A DNA stretch of 64,000 nt from Paraburkholderia caffeinilytica (GTDB lineage: Bacteria; Pseudomonadota; Gammaproteobacteria; Burkholderiales; Burkholderiaceae), in NCBI RefSeq assembly GCF_003368325.1, contig NZ_CP031467.1:2976001-3040000 (forward strand), read 5' to 3'. This document shows, in pieces, positions 55,413-64,000 of this stretch. The notes under the pieces are model-generated. The model saw only the letters and a program-made list of their open reading frames with translations. It was not told where the DNA came from and did not search any database. The first letter of the stretch is position 1. Every line of letters starts with the position of its first letter. The position numbers were made by a program, and so were the translations under genes.

Positions 55413-56830
55413 CGCGGGGCGCCGTCTTCAGCGGGTGCCTCGCCGGTGATCTCATCGACGGCCGCGGGTTCGGGCGCCTCGACTTCAGGTATTTCAGGTG
55501 CTTCAGGCACCGGCGCAGGTGCAGGCTGCGGCAGCGGCGCCATATAGCGCTCCGCCAGCGATTCATACAACGGCGGCGCGAAGAATCGCGCCACGCGGCT
55601 CGCAATCAACGCGGTGGCCATCAGCGAAATCACCAGTGCATGACCGTCGATCATTTCCATCACGATCACGAACGACGTAATCGGCGACTGCGTGACGGCG
55701 GCCAGATAGCCCACCATCGCGAGGGCGATCAGCATCGGCAATTGCATCGAGTCGAACACCATGTGCAGCAGATTGCCGAAGCCCGCACCGATCGACAGCG
55801 ACGGCGCGAAGATGCCGCCCGGGATGCCCGGCAGATACGAGCCGACCATCGAGATCATCTTCAGGAACGGATAGAGCACGGACAGGTGCTCATGCCCTTC
55901 GAGCAGGCCACGCGCTTCCGCATAGCCGCTGCCGAAAGTCGTGCCGCCGGAGACGAGGCCGGCCAGCGCGATCACGAAACCGCACAGCGCGGCGAACGCG
56001 ACTGGCCGCTCGCTGTGCAACTGGCGCAGCGGCGCCGGAATCCAGCGCGCGGTGTTCAGCAGCAGCCAGCCGAACACGCCGCCCGCAATACCGGTGACGA
56101 TTGCCGTGAGCACGACGGCCACCGCCAGCAGATCGGGAAAGTGCGCGCCGATCTGGATGGTGCCGAAATAGGTGTAGTTACCGTTCAGCCCAAGCGCGAT
56201 CACACCGGCGATGATGATCGCCGTAATCAGCACGCCGCTCGCACGGGCCTCGAAGCTGCGCGTGAGCTCCTCGATTGCGAACACGATGCCCGCCAGTGGC
56301 GTATTGAACGCCGCGGACAAACCCGCTGCCGCGCCCGCGAGCACCAGCTGCCGCTCGATCTGCGCGTTCGAGCGCGGATACAGCCGCCGCAGATTGAACA
56401 TCAGCGCGGCGCCGACCTGCACGGTCGGCCCTTCGCGTCCGATCGTGAAGCCGCCGAGAATCGCCAGAAACGACACGGCGATCTTGCCGAACAGAATCCG
56501 GAGCGATAGCAGCCGTGCGCCGTATTCTCCCGGCCTGGCATGCAGGGTGGCGATGACTTGTGGAATGCCGCTGCCTTCGGCGCCGCGGAAGAACTTGCGC
56601 GTGAGCCAGACGGCGAGTGCGGCGATCGCTGGCGTGACGATCAACGGCGCCCACTCGTGCTGCTGCTGCATGGTGCGGAATTCGCCGTAGCCCCAATCGA
56701 TCAACCTTGCATACAGCACCGCCACGAGGCCGACGGCGATCGCGCCGAGCCAGAAGATGCCGTATTGACGCCACAGGCGCCTGGCGCGACGCGCGATGCC
56801 GGAAGAGAAGGGAGCGAATGCCCGGTACAT
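55406..56830 (-). CDS. clcA: CLC-family chloride channel/transporter
   Basis: 474 residues. Anion-selective CLC protein with the three anion-site stretches GSGIPQ, GREGPTVQ (gating Glu) and GGIFAPSLSIG, plus FAIEEL with the internal Glu typical of Cl-/H+ antiporters. Many membrane helices. A Pro/Glu/Ala-rich cytoplasmic tail (about 435-474) takes the place of CBS domains. It probably supports acid resistance or membrane-potential balance. It stands alone on the minus strand, convergent with the tiny lipoprotein gene. Confidence 0.94.
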   Translation of the reverse strand: MYRAFAPFSSGIARRARRLWRQYGIFWLGAIAVGLVAVLYARLIDWGYGEFRTMQQQHEWAPLIVTPAIAALAVWLTRKFFRGAEGSGIPQVIATLHARPGEYGARLLSLRILFGKIAVSFLAILGGFTIGREGPTVQVGAALMFNLRRLYPRSNAQIERQLVLAGAAAGLSAAFNTPLAGIVFAIEELTRSFEARASGVLITAIIIAGVIALGLNGNYTYFGTIQIGAHFPDLLAVAVVLTAIVTGIAGGVFGWLLLNTARWIPAPLRQLHSERPVAFAALCGFVIALAGLVSGGTTFGSGYAEARGLLEGHEHLSVLYPFLKMISMVGSYLPGIPGGIFAPSLSIGAGFGNLLHMVFDSMQLPMLIALAMVGYLAAVTQSPITSFVIVMEMIDGHALVISLMATALIASRVARFFAPPLYESLAERYMAPLPQPAPAPVPEAPEIPEVEAPEPAAVDEITGEAPAEDGAPRQ

Positions 56831-57042
56831 GGGGAATGTGCTGGCGCAAAGGGTGAATTATAAAGCGCGCCGTATCGACAAAACGGTATGAAAGTGTTTT
56901 GAAATATAGTAAAAAGGATATTTGTAAACTTTCAGTGTAACGCGTTGTATTAATGACCAGATGGCGTGCCGCCGCGTTCAGCGAAGATTATTCCAATCGT
57001 CGGCTAAAATGGTTTGATGCTCGAACAACTAATAGGTCCTCA

Positions 57043-58047
57043 ATGAAGCGAGTCCTTATCGTCAAGGTCACTTCACTCGGCGATATCGTGCAGGCATTGC
57101 CTGTCGTCGCCGACATCAAGCGCGCGTTTCCCGGCGTTGAAGTGGACTGGGCGGCCGACGAGGCATTCGCCGAAGTGGTGCATTGGAGCACGAGCGTGGA
57201 CCGCGTGCTTTCCGCACCGCTGCGCCGCTTCAAGAAGGCGCGCCGCTGGGGCGATTTCAAGGCGATTGCAGCGTCGATCGCCGAATTGCGCGCGTATCGC
57301 TACGACTTCATCATCGACATTCACGGCGTGTACAAGAGCGCGATCATCGCGTTTCTGGCGCGTTCGTCGCAGCGTATTGGCTACCAGTCCCAGGATCTCG
57401 GCGAGCGGGGCGCCGCCTTTGCCTACACGGGGCGTTTCGGCCCGCGTCCGCGGTGCAATGCATGGCACGGCATGCGCATCAGCGCGGGCGAGGCGCTGGA
57501 TTACGAGGTCGAAGGCCCGGCCGTCTACAGTCTGCGCTTGCCCGAACCGGCCACCGCACCGTTTGCAGCTGATAGCGCGCCGGTCGCGGCGCTGTTTCAC
57601 GCCACCTCCAAAGACGACAAAAAGTGGCCGCTGACCCATTGGGTGGCGGTCGGCCGCGAGTTGGCGCAGCGCGGCTTTCAGGTGGTGCTGCCGTGGGGTT
57701 CGGAGGGCGAGCGCGCCGAGGCGGAGCAAATCGCGTCACAGGTACCGGGTTCGACCGTCCTGCCGAAGCTGAGCGTGACCGAAATCGCGCAGATGATCGA
57801 CGCGTGCGCCCTGGTGGTCGGCACGGATACAGGTTTCGTTCATCTGGCGCATGCGTTGCAGAAGCGCACGGTCATGATTTTTGTGGCGACCTCGCCGTCG
57901 CATTGCGGTATTGACGCGCCGTTCCGCTCGATCTCGATCGGCGACGGTCACTCGGTGCCGCCGGTCACCGAGGCACTCGAGGCGATCGACTACGTGCACA
58001 GCGAGCCGCGTACCGTCGCCATGCAGCACGGATCGGCCGCAGCCTGA
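57043..58047 (+). CDS. waaC: Lipopolysaccharide heptosyltransferase I
   Basis: 334 residues. Glycosyltransferase family 9. The N-terminal acceptor domain begins MKRVLIVKVTSLGDIVQALPVV and contains DFIIDIHGVYKSAIIAF. The C-terminal ADP-heptose-binding domain shows LFHATSKDDKKWP, LPKLSVTEIAQMIDACALVVG and TDTGFVHLAHAL. It adds the first heptose to Kdo in the LPS inner core on the cytoplasmic side. The start at 57043 is chosen by family; the frame stays open upstream without similarity. Confidence 0.93.
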   Translation: MKRVLIVKVTSLGDIVQALPVVADIKRAFPGVEVDWAADEAFAEVVHWSTSVDRVLSAPLRRFKKARRWGDFKAIAASIAELRAYRYDFIIDIHGVYKSAIIAFLARSSQRIGYQSQDLGERGAAFAYTGRFGPRPRCNAWHGMRISAGEALDYEVEGPAVYSLRLPEPATAPFAADSAPVAALFHATSKDDKKWPLTHWVAVGRELAQRGFQVVLPWGSEGERAEAEQIASQVPGSTVLPKLSVTEIAQMIDACALVVGTDTGFVHLAHALQKRTVMIFVATSPSHCGIDAPFRSISIGDGHSVPPVTEALEAIDYVHSEPRTVAMQHGSAAA

Positions 58048-58765
58048 GCGCAGCTTCGCAGCGCGTTCGCGCAATCGTTTGCCAAAAGAAAAGAGGCGCG
58101 ACGCGCAGTCGCCCAATCAAACGAGCGCTGCCACGGAACGCCTCCGAAAACGCCCGCGTCGGGGAACTACGGGCGGAGAGGAATCGCTGCAATGAACATA
58201 CTGACTCACGTACTGAACGGTCACCTCGAGTGACCGACTCGGTTCTCAAGAGACCGCCGCCCGGCGGTCGAGTTCAATGCCGCATTCATCAAGGCATGCC
58301 GCACGCGTGCCGGCGGATTTCCGTGCCGCTCGTCGGCGTCCGGCAGCCAATTACTTGCGGCCGTTCACAGCGTTCGGACAAGCACCGCGCATTACACGCC
58401 TGTTAAATCTGTCGCTATTCGTTGAGTGCCTAATTGGCTGCATGCACAAGCCTTTGCATGGCTATTGGCTCAGCCATGACTCATGGAAACGCGTACGCCA
58501 TACCCACGATCAGTGCCTCGTTCCGCGCACCCGCCACTGGCACGGCTTGCACGGAACGCGCATGTTCAAGGCAGTATAGGCGGTGTTTTTGTCTGAGGTG
58601 AATCCGTCGTTGTCGTGCTTGAGGCGCCGCGAGTCTTGGGGCCCGAAGGTGTAACACCCCTGAGATTTTCCCTTACAAATGGCAACCCTCGCGCGGGGCA
58701 GGGTCGTGTTCAATCGAGTCATTCGGGGTTTCGGCTCGAATGAATCTGACTCGAAGGAGAACAAT
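58048..58765. other. Gene-free region between waaC and a small lipoprotein gene
   Basis: 718 bases. Includes a 13-codon frame at 58192-58233 after a strong GGAGAGGA site, overlapped by a hairpin CGGTCAC/GTGACCG (58218-58236). Longer frames look non-coding. The promoter of the 44-residue lipoprotein lies toward the right end. Confidence 0.6.
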
Positions 58766-58900
58766 ATGAAACGCTTAATCCTGACCCTGATCGCAGGCAC
58801 GTTGCTCGCAACGGCGCTCGGAGGCTGTATCGTTGCACCGGCGCCTGGCTATTACTACGGTGGCGGTTATTACCATCACGGCGGGTATTACTACCGGTAA
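58766..58900 (+). CDS. 44-residue Gly/Tyr/His-rich lipoprotein
   Basis: Lipoprotein signal MKRLILTLIAGTLLATALGGC (Cys21) and a mature tail of about 23 residues built of APAPGYYYGGGYYHHGGYYY, nearly all Gly, Tyr and His. Strong AAGGAGA site before the ATG. Tiny lipoproteins with YYG/HHG tails recur in Burkholderia but I know of no function. Tyr/His richness may favour metal binding or surface adhesion. It is alone, followed by a minus-strand gene. Confidence 0.8.
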   Translation: MKRLILTLIAGTLLATALGGCIVAPAPGYYYGGGYYHHGGYYYR

Positions 58901-59062
58901 CGGCTAGTGGCGCGTGGACGGTCCGGGCGTAGCGCCAAACGCCGACGGCTGCCGGTTGCCTGCATAGGCACGGGCAGCCGCTCAACGGCTCCTTCGGATG
59001 ATGTCGGACTGCTTCCACCGCGCCCAACCCTGTACCACGGGTGTATCGCGGCGTTCGAGCGC

Positions 59063-59242
59063 TCAGGCGAGCAGCATTTCGAAAGCGATCACCGCAGTGA
59101 TCGCAGCCGCATTCGCGGCCAGCGCTTCCACGACAATACCCTTCCACGTCGCGGGACGAAAGCGCAAAGCCAGCAGCAGCGAACATAGCAACGCCAGCGC
59201 GATGATCATCACGATGTCCGCGTTGTGAAGGTGAATACTCAT
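59063..59242 (-). CDS. 59-residue two-segment membrane protein
   Basis: Start at 59242 follows GGGAGG at good spacing. Two hydrophobic segments (about 10-25, VMIIALALLCSLLLAL, and 35-58, VVEALAANAAAITAVIAFEM) separated by a short basic loop RFRPATWKG, so a hairpin in the inner membrane. No family recognised. It is small and orphan; the gene is 162 bases downstream of the small Gly/Tyr lipoprotein on the opposite strand. Confidence 0.65.
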   Translation of the reverse strand: MSIHLHNADIVMIIALALLCSLLLALRFRPATWKGIVVEALAANAAAITAVIAFEMLLA

Positions 59243-59340
59243 CAGGGCCTCCCTGCTTGCCTTAGGGTTATTGGAATCGAGTATAGGCAAGTCAAAAAGA
59301 CGCGCAAGGCAGGGGATTTACCAGCGCGCCTTTGCCCGGA

Positions 59341-60648
59341 TCACATCAGTTGCGAATCGCGCGTTTCGCGCATGCACAGCACACCGATCATGCTGACGGC
59401 CGCTGCAATCGAAACATAGGCGCCCACCCACGGCAGCCCGCCGTGCGCGGCCAGCACCTGCGCGATATACGGCGCAACCGACGCGCCGAGAATCCCGCCG
59501 AGGTTATAGGACACGCCTGCACCGGTATAGCGCACGTTGGTCGGAAACAGTTCCGGCAGCAGCGCGCCCATCGGCGCGAAGGTCACGCCCATCAGGAACA
59601 GTTCGATCACGAGGAACAGCAGCACCAGCGGCGTCTGTCCGCTGCCGAGCAACGGCGCCATGGTGAAGCCCGACAGGATCGCTGCGACGATGCCGACGAT
59701 CAGCACCGGCTTGCGGCCATAACGATCGCTCGCCCAGGCGGAGAGCGGCGTGGCGAGCGCCATGAACACGACCGCGATGCACAGCATGCCGAGGAAAGTC
59801 GGCCGGGGAATATGCAGGACCGATACGCCGTACGACAGCGAAAACGTCGTGGCGTTGTAGAACAGCGTGTAGCAGACCACCATCGCCAGCGCGCCGAGGA
59901 GGGTCGGCAGCCCGTGTTGCGAGAACAGCGTGGCGATCGGCACCTTCACGCGTTCCTTGCGTTCAATGGCCGCCTGGAAGGCCGGCGTCTCGGCGATTTT
60001 CAGGCGCACGTACAAGCCGAGCACGACCAGCACCGCGCTGACGAGGAACGGCACGCGCCAGCCCCAGCTGCGGAATTGCTCGTCGCTCAACGACAACGCC
60101 AACGCGAAGAACAAACCGTTGGACGCCAGAAAACCGATCGACGGTCCCAGTTGCGGGAACATCCCGAACCAGCCGCGTTTGCCGGCCGGCGCGTTCTCGG
60201 TGGCGAGCAGCGCCGCGCCGCCCCATTCGCCGCCCAGTCCGATTCCCTGACCGAAGCGCAGCACGCACAGCAGGATCGGCGCGAGGCTGCCGATCGAGTC
60301 GTAGCCCGGCACGAAGCCAATCAGCGTGGTTGACACCCCCATCACCAGCAGCGACGCGACGAGCGTCGACTTGCGGCCGATCCTGTCGCCGAAGTGACCG
60401 AACAGGAACGAGCCGATCGGCCGCGCGACGAACGCGATGCCGAACGTGACGAAAGCCGACAAAGCCTGAGCGGTCGCCGAGCCGTGCGGGAAAAATACCG
60501 GTCCGATGACGAGCGCCGCAGCGGTCGCATAGACGTAGAAATCGTAGAACTCGATCGCGGTGCCGATGAAGCTCGCGAGGATGATCCGCGCGCTGCTGGT
60601 CTGCCCGGGCGCATTGGGCTGGGCCGCGGAAATCGGCGAAGTGGACAT
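59341..60648 (-). CDS. MHS-family MFS transporter
   Basis: 435 residues, 12 predicted membrane segments. The metabolite:H+ symporter subfamily is marked by IGTAIEFYDFYVYATAAALV near the N-terminus, GHFGDRIGRKSTLV (loop 2-3 motif), LRFGQGIGLGGEWGGAALLATENAP and ELFPTNVRYTGAGVSYNLGGIL. Relatives include ProP, ShiA and citrate or alpha-ketoglutarate permeases; the substrate is not clear. AAGGAGA lies before the ATG. No catabolic gene is adjacent. Confidence 0.9.
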   Translation of the reverse strand: MSTSPISAAQPNAPGQTSSARIILASFIGTAIEFYDFYVYATAAALVIGPVFFPHGSATAQALSAFVTFGIAFVARPIGSFLFGHFGDRIGRKSTLVASLLVMGVSTTLIGFVPGYDSIGSLAPILLCVLRFGQGIGLGGEWGGAALLATENAPAGKRGWFGMFPQLGPSIGFLASNGLFFALALSLSDEQFRSWGWRVPFLVSAVLVVLGLYVRLKIAETPAFQAAIERKERVKVPIATLFSQHGLPTLLGALAMVVCYTLFYNATTFSLSYGVSVLHIPRPTFLGMLCIAVVFMALATPLSAWASDRYGRKPVLIVGIVAAILSGFTMAPLLGSGQTPLVLLFLVIELFLMGVTFAPMGALLPELFPTNVRYTGAGVSYNLGGILGASVAPYIAQVLAAHGGLPWVGAYVSIAAAVSMIGVLCMRETRDSQLM

Positions 60649-60894
60649 GCAGGGTCTCCTTATGTCGCGATGCCGCCGGGCGCCACACTGCGATATGGGG
60701 CGCCGCGTGGTCAGGCGGTATCTTTGTTTAAGTTCGTGTGCTTAGGCGCGTCTCGCCGGCGGGTGATGCTTTCTTCGGCGCGGGCGATGAAGCGACAGCT
60801 TACAACGGCGGACGTCAGTCGTCAGCCGTTAGCGCTCGTGCGCGATAGCGGTCATGCAGGAGGAACAACCAGGCGGGGTCCGTGAGGCGGGCGT

Positions 60895-61446
60895 TTACTC
60901 AATGGTCTGCGCTTGCGGCGAGGCGAACTCGCGCAGCTGGAACTTGCCGTTGTCGTTGAACAGCCAGTCTTCGAACAGTTCGAGCTGGCCACGGCCGTTC
61001 AGCAATTTACCGGGCGGTTGCGGCAGCGGCGCGGCGCGCCGCAAGGAGGCGAGCGCGGTGCTTTCGGCTTCGTCGTCGCCATTGGTGCGATATACCGACG
61101 ACGCCACCACCTGTCCATCGCGATCCACCGTGAACGACACCACCACCAGCGAGCGCAGCATCGCTTGCGGCGTGCCGCGCAGCACATACGAAGGGCTGCG
61201 TTCGATGATGCGTTGAGCGACCGCGCTGCGATACTGGTCGAGCGTCGCGCTGTTGACGGCCGCGACCGGCGTGATGATGAGTGGGCGACCGGGCGGTGTG
61301 ATCGTGCAGCCTGCCAGCGTTGCGAGCGCCAAAACCGAAGCCGCCGTCAACGAGGAAGCTGCGCCATGCGCATGCGACAGGGATGCGCTAACGCGTGAAG
61401 CGAAGCGTCCAGTCAGGCGGCGAAGGTGACGTGTGCGAATGGACAT
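60895..61446 (-). CDS. Lipoprotein with TonB C-terminal-like domain
   Basis: 183 residues from ATG 61446. The N-terminal basic stretch is followed by a lipoprotein signal ending ALATLAGC. The C-terminal part (about 60-150) resembles the TonB C-domain, with RSLVVVSFTVDRDGQVVASSVYRTNGDDEAESTALASLRRAAPLP. It lacks the usual TonB membrane anchor and Pro-rich spacer, and has an extra C-terminal segment ELFEDWLFNDNGKFQLREF. It probably sits on the periplasmic face of a membrane as a lipoprotein. Function unknown; it is not next to a TonB-dependent receptor or ExbBD. Confidence 0.72.
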   Translation of the reverse strand: MSIRTRHLRRLTGRFASRVSASLSHAHGAASSLTAASVLALATLAGCTITPPGRPLIITPVAAVNSATLDQYRSAVAQRIIERSPSYVLRGTPQAMLRSLVVVSFTVDRDGQVVASSVYRTNGDDEAESTALASLRRAAPLPQPPGKLLNGRGQLELFEDWLFNDNGKFQLREFASPQAQTIE

Positions 61447-61641
61447 CGTCGAGGAAAGCACTGTGACGGGATCTAACTTGATGGTAGTCAAAAAACGCCA
61501 GGATGCAATTCTCGTTCACCCGATCCGTGCGTGGACCAACGCATGTAACGGGTTGAAATATGATCGGATTTCTCTTCGGCCAAAACACGCCTACACTTCG
61601 TTGGCCTCTTTCTAGAGGCATCGGTGGAAGTCTTTCATTTG

Positions 61642-61669
61642 GCCCGCTTCGCGCGGGCTTTCTTTTTTT
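61642..61669 (+). terminator. Plus-strand terminator without an obvious gene
   Basis: Stem GCCCGC / GCGGGC with a TTCGC loop then TTTCTTTTTTT. No plus-strand gene ends nearby, so it may close a small RNA that begins within the preceding ~200 bases. Confidence 0.75.
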
Positions 61670-61731
61670 GCGCGAGGCTTTGCGCAATCAATCCAGCCGC
61701 GAAATTGCCGCGAAACAGCGGCGAAAATAAA

Positions 61732-61761
61732 AAAGGCGAACCCGTCGAGGAGTTCGCCTTT
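61732..61761 (-). terminator. Terminator of argH
   Basis: On the minus strand AAAGGCGAAC, a 10-base loop, GTTCGCCTTT and further T. Begins about 105 bases after the argH stop. Confidence 0.85.
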
Positions 61762-61864
61762 GTTTTCATGCGCGGTCTGGCGCGGGCAGTGATGCTTGCG
61801 GCTATGTCAATGCAGGCCGTCTGCACGCCTTGCTCGACGCGGCAGTGCGCGCCGGGTTTTACCT

Positions 61865-63271
61865 TTACTTCAACGCTTCCCGCGCAGCCTTGACCGCTGC
61901 GAGCACCTGCTCGGGCGCGGTGCCGCCCGGATGATTGCGGCTTGCCACCGAACCTTCGAGCGTCAGATACGAGAACACGTCCTCGCCAATCAGATGCGCG
62001 ACGTTCGGCAGTTCCTTACGCATTTCTTCCAGCGTCAGGTCGGCCAGATCGCAACCACGATCGGCACACACGCGAACCGCCAGCGCTACGGCTTCGTGCG
62101 CGTCGCGGAACGGCAGGCCGCGCTTGACGAGGTAGTCGGCCAGATCGGTTGCCGTGGAGAAGCCTTGCAACGCGGCATCGCGCATGGCTTGCGGCTTCAC
62201 CGAAATACCCGCGACCATTTCAGCAAAGATGCGCAGCGTGTCCGCAACCGTATCGACGGTGTCGAACAACGGTTCCTTGTCTTCCTGATTGTCCTTGTTG
62301 TACGCGAGCGGCTGACCTTTCATCAACGTCAGCAGCGCGATCAGATGGCCGTTCACGCGGCCGGTCTTGCCACGCGCCAGTTCGGGCACGTCGGGGTTCT
62401 TCTTCTGCGGCATGATCGACGAGCCGGTGCAGAAACGGTCGGCCAGATCGATGAAGCCGACGCGCGGGCTCATCCACAGCACGAGTTCTTCCGAGAAGCG
62501 CGACACATGCGTCATGATCAATGCCGACGCGGCCGTGAATTCGATCGCGAAGTCGCGATCGGACACCGCGTCCAGCGAGTTCGCGCAGATGCCGTCGAAG
62601 CCGAGCGTCTTCGCCACGGCATGACGGTCGATCGGATAGCTGGTGCCGGCCAGAGCCGCAGCACCGAGCGGCAGACGGTTCACGCGCTTGCGGCAATCGA
62701 TCATGCGTTCGGCGTCGCGCGAAAACATTTCGACGTAGGCGAGCAGGTGATGGCCGAACGTGACCGGCTGCGCGACCTGCAAGTGCGTGAAGCCCGGCAT
62801 GATGGTCGACGCGTTCTTTTCCGCCATGTCGAGCAGGGCCGTGCGCAGTTCCGTCAGCAGGCCGCCGATACGGTCGATTTCGCCGCGCAGCCACAGACGG
62901 ATGTCGGTGGCCACCTGGTCGTTACGCGAACGGCCGGTATGCAGGCGCTTGCCGGCGTCGCCGATCAGCGCGGTCAGGCGCGCTTCGATGTTCAGGTGGA
63001 CGTCTTCCAGATCGAGTTGCCACTCGAACTCGCCTCGCTCGATTTCACCCTTGATTTGCGCCATGCCGCGCTGGATCGCGGCGAGGTCGTCGGCGGCGAT
63101 GATCTTCTGCGCGGCCAGCATCGCGGCGTGCGCGAGCGACCCTTCGATGTCGACGAGCGCCAGACGCTTGTCGAAGAAAACCGACGACGTGTAACGTTTG
63201 ACGAGCTCCGACATCGGCTCCGAGAAGCGAGCCGACCAGGCTTCGCCTTTTTTGTGCAGTTGGGACGTCAT
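61865..63271 (-). CDS. argH: Argininosuccinate lyase
   Basis: 468 residues. Last step of arginine synthesis, splitting argininosuccinate to arginine and fumarate. Superfamily signature [12 protein letters not shown] (about 283-294) with the catalytic serine, [18 protein letters not shown], and [16 protein letters not shown]. The N-terminal [11 protein letters not shown] is typical. ATG at 63271. A terminator follows. It is alone on its strand, 145 bases from the MmyB-type gene. Confidence 0.97.
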   Translation of the reverse strand: MTSQLHKKGEAWSARFSEPMSELVKRYTSSVFFDKRLALVDIEGSLAHAAMLAAQKIIAADDLAAIQRGMAQIKGEIERGEFEWQLDLEDVHLNIEARLTALIGDAGKRLHTGRSRNDQVATDIRLWLRGEIDRIGGLLTELRTALLDMAEKNASTIMPGFTHLQVAQPVTFGHHLLAYVEMFSRDAERMIDCRKRVNRLPLGAAALAGTSYPIDRHAVAKTLGFDGICANSLDAVSDRDFAIEFTAASALIMTHVSRFSEELVLWMSPRVGFIDLADRFCTGSSIMPQKKNPDVPELARGKTGRVNGHLIALLTLMKGQPLAYNKDNQEDKEPLFDTVDTVADTLRIFAEMVAGISVKPQAMRDAALQGFSTATDLADYLVKRGLPFRDAHEAVALAVRVCADRGCDLADLTLEEMRKELPNVAHLIGEDVFSYLTLEGSVASRNHPGGTAPEQVLAAVKAAREALK

Positions 63272-63416
63272 GGTGTTGGGCAGTTGAGCGAGGTGAGGAG
63301 GCTGACGGCGTTTGCGTACGGGCAGGCGCCGCCGAAGCGAAGAAAGACAGGGATTTTAACACCGGCGGGCGGCGTCCTCGACACGGCGCCCGCTGACTGT
63401 CCAGGCAAAGCGACCG

Positions 63417-64000
63417 CTATTCCCGCACCAGCACGACCAGCTTCAGATCCTCGCGATGCGCGGGCTTGAAGGTGATCTGGTCGTAGACGATGCGGCCGTC
63501 GCGCGGATGGTTGAACTCGCGCCGGCCGCCTTCGCGGCCGCCGACGTCCTGCGAGGCCCAGAAACGGGCGAACGCGTCGCTGGCTGCGGTCAGCGAGTCG
63601 ATCAAAGCACGTGTCGGCGCGTCGTTCAGATGGCGAATCGAGTCGGCGCGGAATTCCGCGGCGAGGCGCCGCGCGCGCGTTTCCCAATCGACGATCAACT
63701 CACGGGCGGCCGGTTCGGTGAAGGTGTAGCGGAGCAGATTGCGGTCGTGCCCGCCGTCGAGCCAGCCGACGAACAGGTCGGCGGCGCGCTCGTTCCAGGC
63801 GAGCGCGTTCCACTGCCGGTCGAGCACGTAAGCGGGCGCGTTCACGAGCTGCACGGTTTCGAGCAGGGTGGCGGGCGCGTCGGCGGCGGCCGGATCGGGC
63901 TCGGCCGGGTCGCGTTGCGCGGCCAGCTCGAACAGATACGCCCGCTCGGCGCGCGACAATTGCAGCGCGACGGCGATCCGCGCCAGCGCGTCGGCGGAGG
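63417..64000 (-). CDS. XRE/MmyB-type transcriptional regulator (partial)
   Basis: The frame is open to the right edge of the window, so the N-terminus is missing. The visible part starts in the end of an HTH XRE domain (SADALARIAVALQLSRAERAYLFELA) and continues into the MmyB ligand-binding domain: NAPAYVLDRQWNALAWNERAADLF, NLLRYTFTEPAARELIVDWE, a conserved FARFWASQDV and HPRDGRIVYDQITFKP. Such proteins often sit beside a short-chain dehydrogenase or transporter and probably bind a fatty-acid-like ligand. Confidence 0.87.
   Translation of the reverse strand, partial: SADALARIAVALQLSRAERAYLFELAAQRDPAEPDPAAADAPATLLETVQLVNAPAYVLDRQWNALAWNERAADLFVGWLDGGHDRNLLRYTFTEPAARELIVDWETRARRLAAEFRADSIRHLNDAPTRALIDSLTAASDAFARFWASQDVGGREGGRREFNHPRDGRIVYDQITFKPAHREDLKLVVLVRE

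Larger units (their letters stand above)
61447..61864. other. Gap before argH with two terminators
   Basis: 418 bases. A small hairpin GCCTCT/AGAGGC (61604-61619) precedes a plus-strand terminator at 61642-61669 that follows no plus-strand gene. The argH terminator lies at 61732-61761. Confidence 0.6.

Noticed and set aside
61796..63469. Plus-strand open frame of about 557 codons over argH
   Set aside because: Antisense shadow of argH with no family match.

Overview
The window looks like chromosomal DNA of a Burkholderia sensu lato species, most likely Paraburkholderia. The evidence is high GC with strong G/C third-position bias, a glucokinase fused to a HexR/RpiR regulator, the DUF3460-scpA-panC-panD cluster, the trxB / ftsK-lolA ... 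rarA-serS neighbourhood, and an inverted dispersed repeat containing a palindrome of a type I recall from Paraburkholderia genomes. The placement rests on gene content and recalled synteny; no database search was possible. Nearly everything is housekeeping or metabolic, and no prophage, transposase or CRISPR array was seen.

Layout. 0.25-4.1 kb: PaaI-type thioesterase, an orphan ParA ATPase, then the minus-strand cluster DUF3460-scpA-panC-panD (chromosome condensation and pantothenate synthesis). 4.6-10.7 kb: tamA-tamB, the outer-membrane translocation and assembly module. 10.8-20.1 kb: metG, an OmpA-like lipoprotein, apbC/mrp, a SodC-like lipoprotein that lacks most metal ligands, dcd, a large Orn/Lys/Arg decarboxylase and a tandem LprI-domain protein. 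20.1-20.8 kb: non-coding DNA holding a ~210-bp-arm inverted repeat. 20.8-30.2 kb: a glucose catabolism locus, with zwf-pgl-glk/hexR reading left and a four-gene glucose-type ABC transporter reading right. A strong sigma70-like promoter with an embedded perfect HexR-type palindrome lies between them, so the regulator at the end of the left arm probably controls both arms.

30.2-45.8 kb: LysR, GST, TRIC-family channel, Smr-domain nuclease, then trxB, ftsK and lolA. A LysR / guanidinobutyrase-type ureohydrolase / NCS1 transporter module follows, apparently inserted into the usual lolA-rarA-serS order, then rarA and serS. 45.9-50.7 kb: tRNA-Ser(CGA) with a clear promoter and terminator, followed by an accessory stretch. 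It holds four unrecognised minus-strand genes, one of which reads antisense through the tRNA, and a plus-strand pair: a membrane-anchored coiled-coil protein and a solute-binding-domain/LysM fusion. This pair is the best candidate for an undescribed envelope system.

50.9-64 kb: a methionine aminopeptidase, a GNAT acetyltransferase, minCDE, several very small envelope proteins (36, 44, 59 and 103 residues), a CLC chloride transporter, heptosyltransferase I, an MHS-type MFS transporter, a TonB-C-like lipoprotein, argH, and a MmyB-type regulator cut by the window edge. Short tandem repeats straddle or lie next to several gene ends (panD, the TRIC channel gene, the trxB-smr gap, upstream of the NCS1 gene), an unusual concentration of slipped-strand features for a core region.
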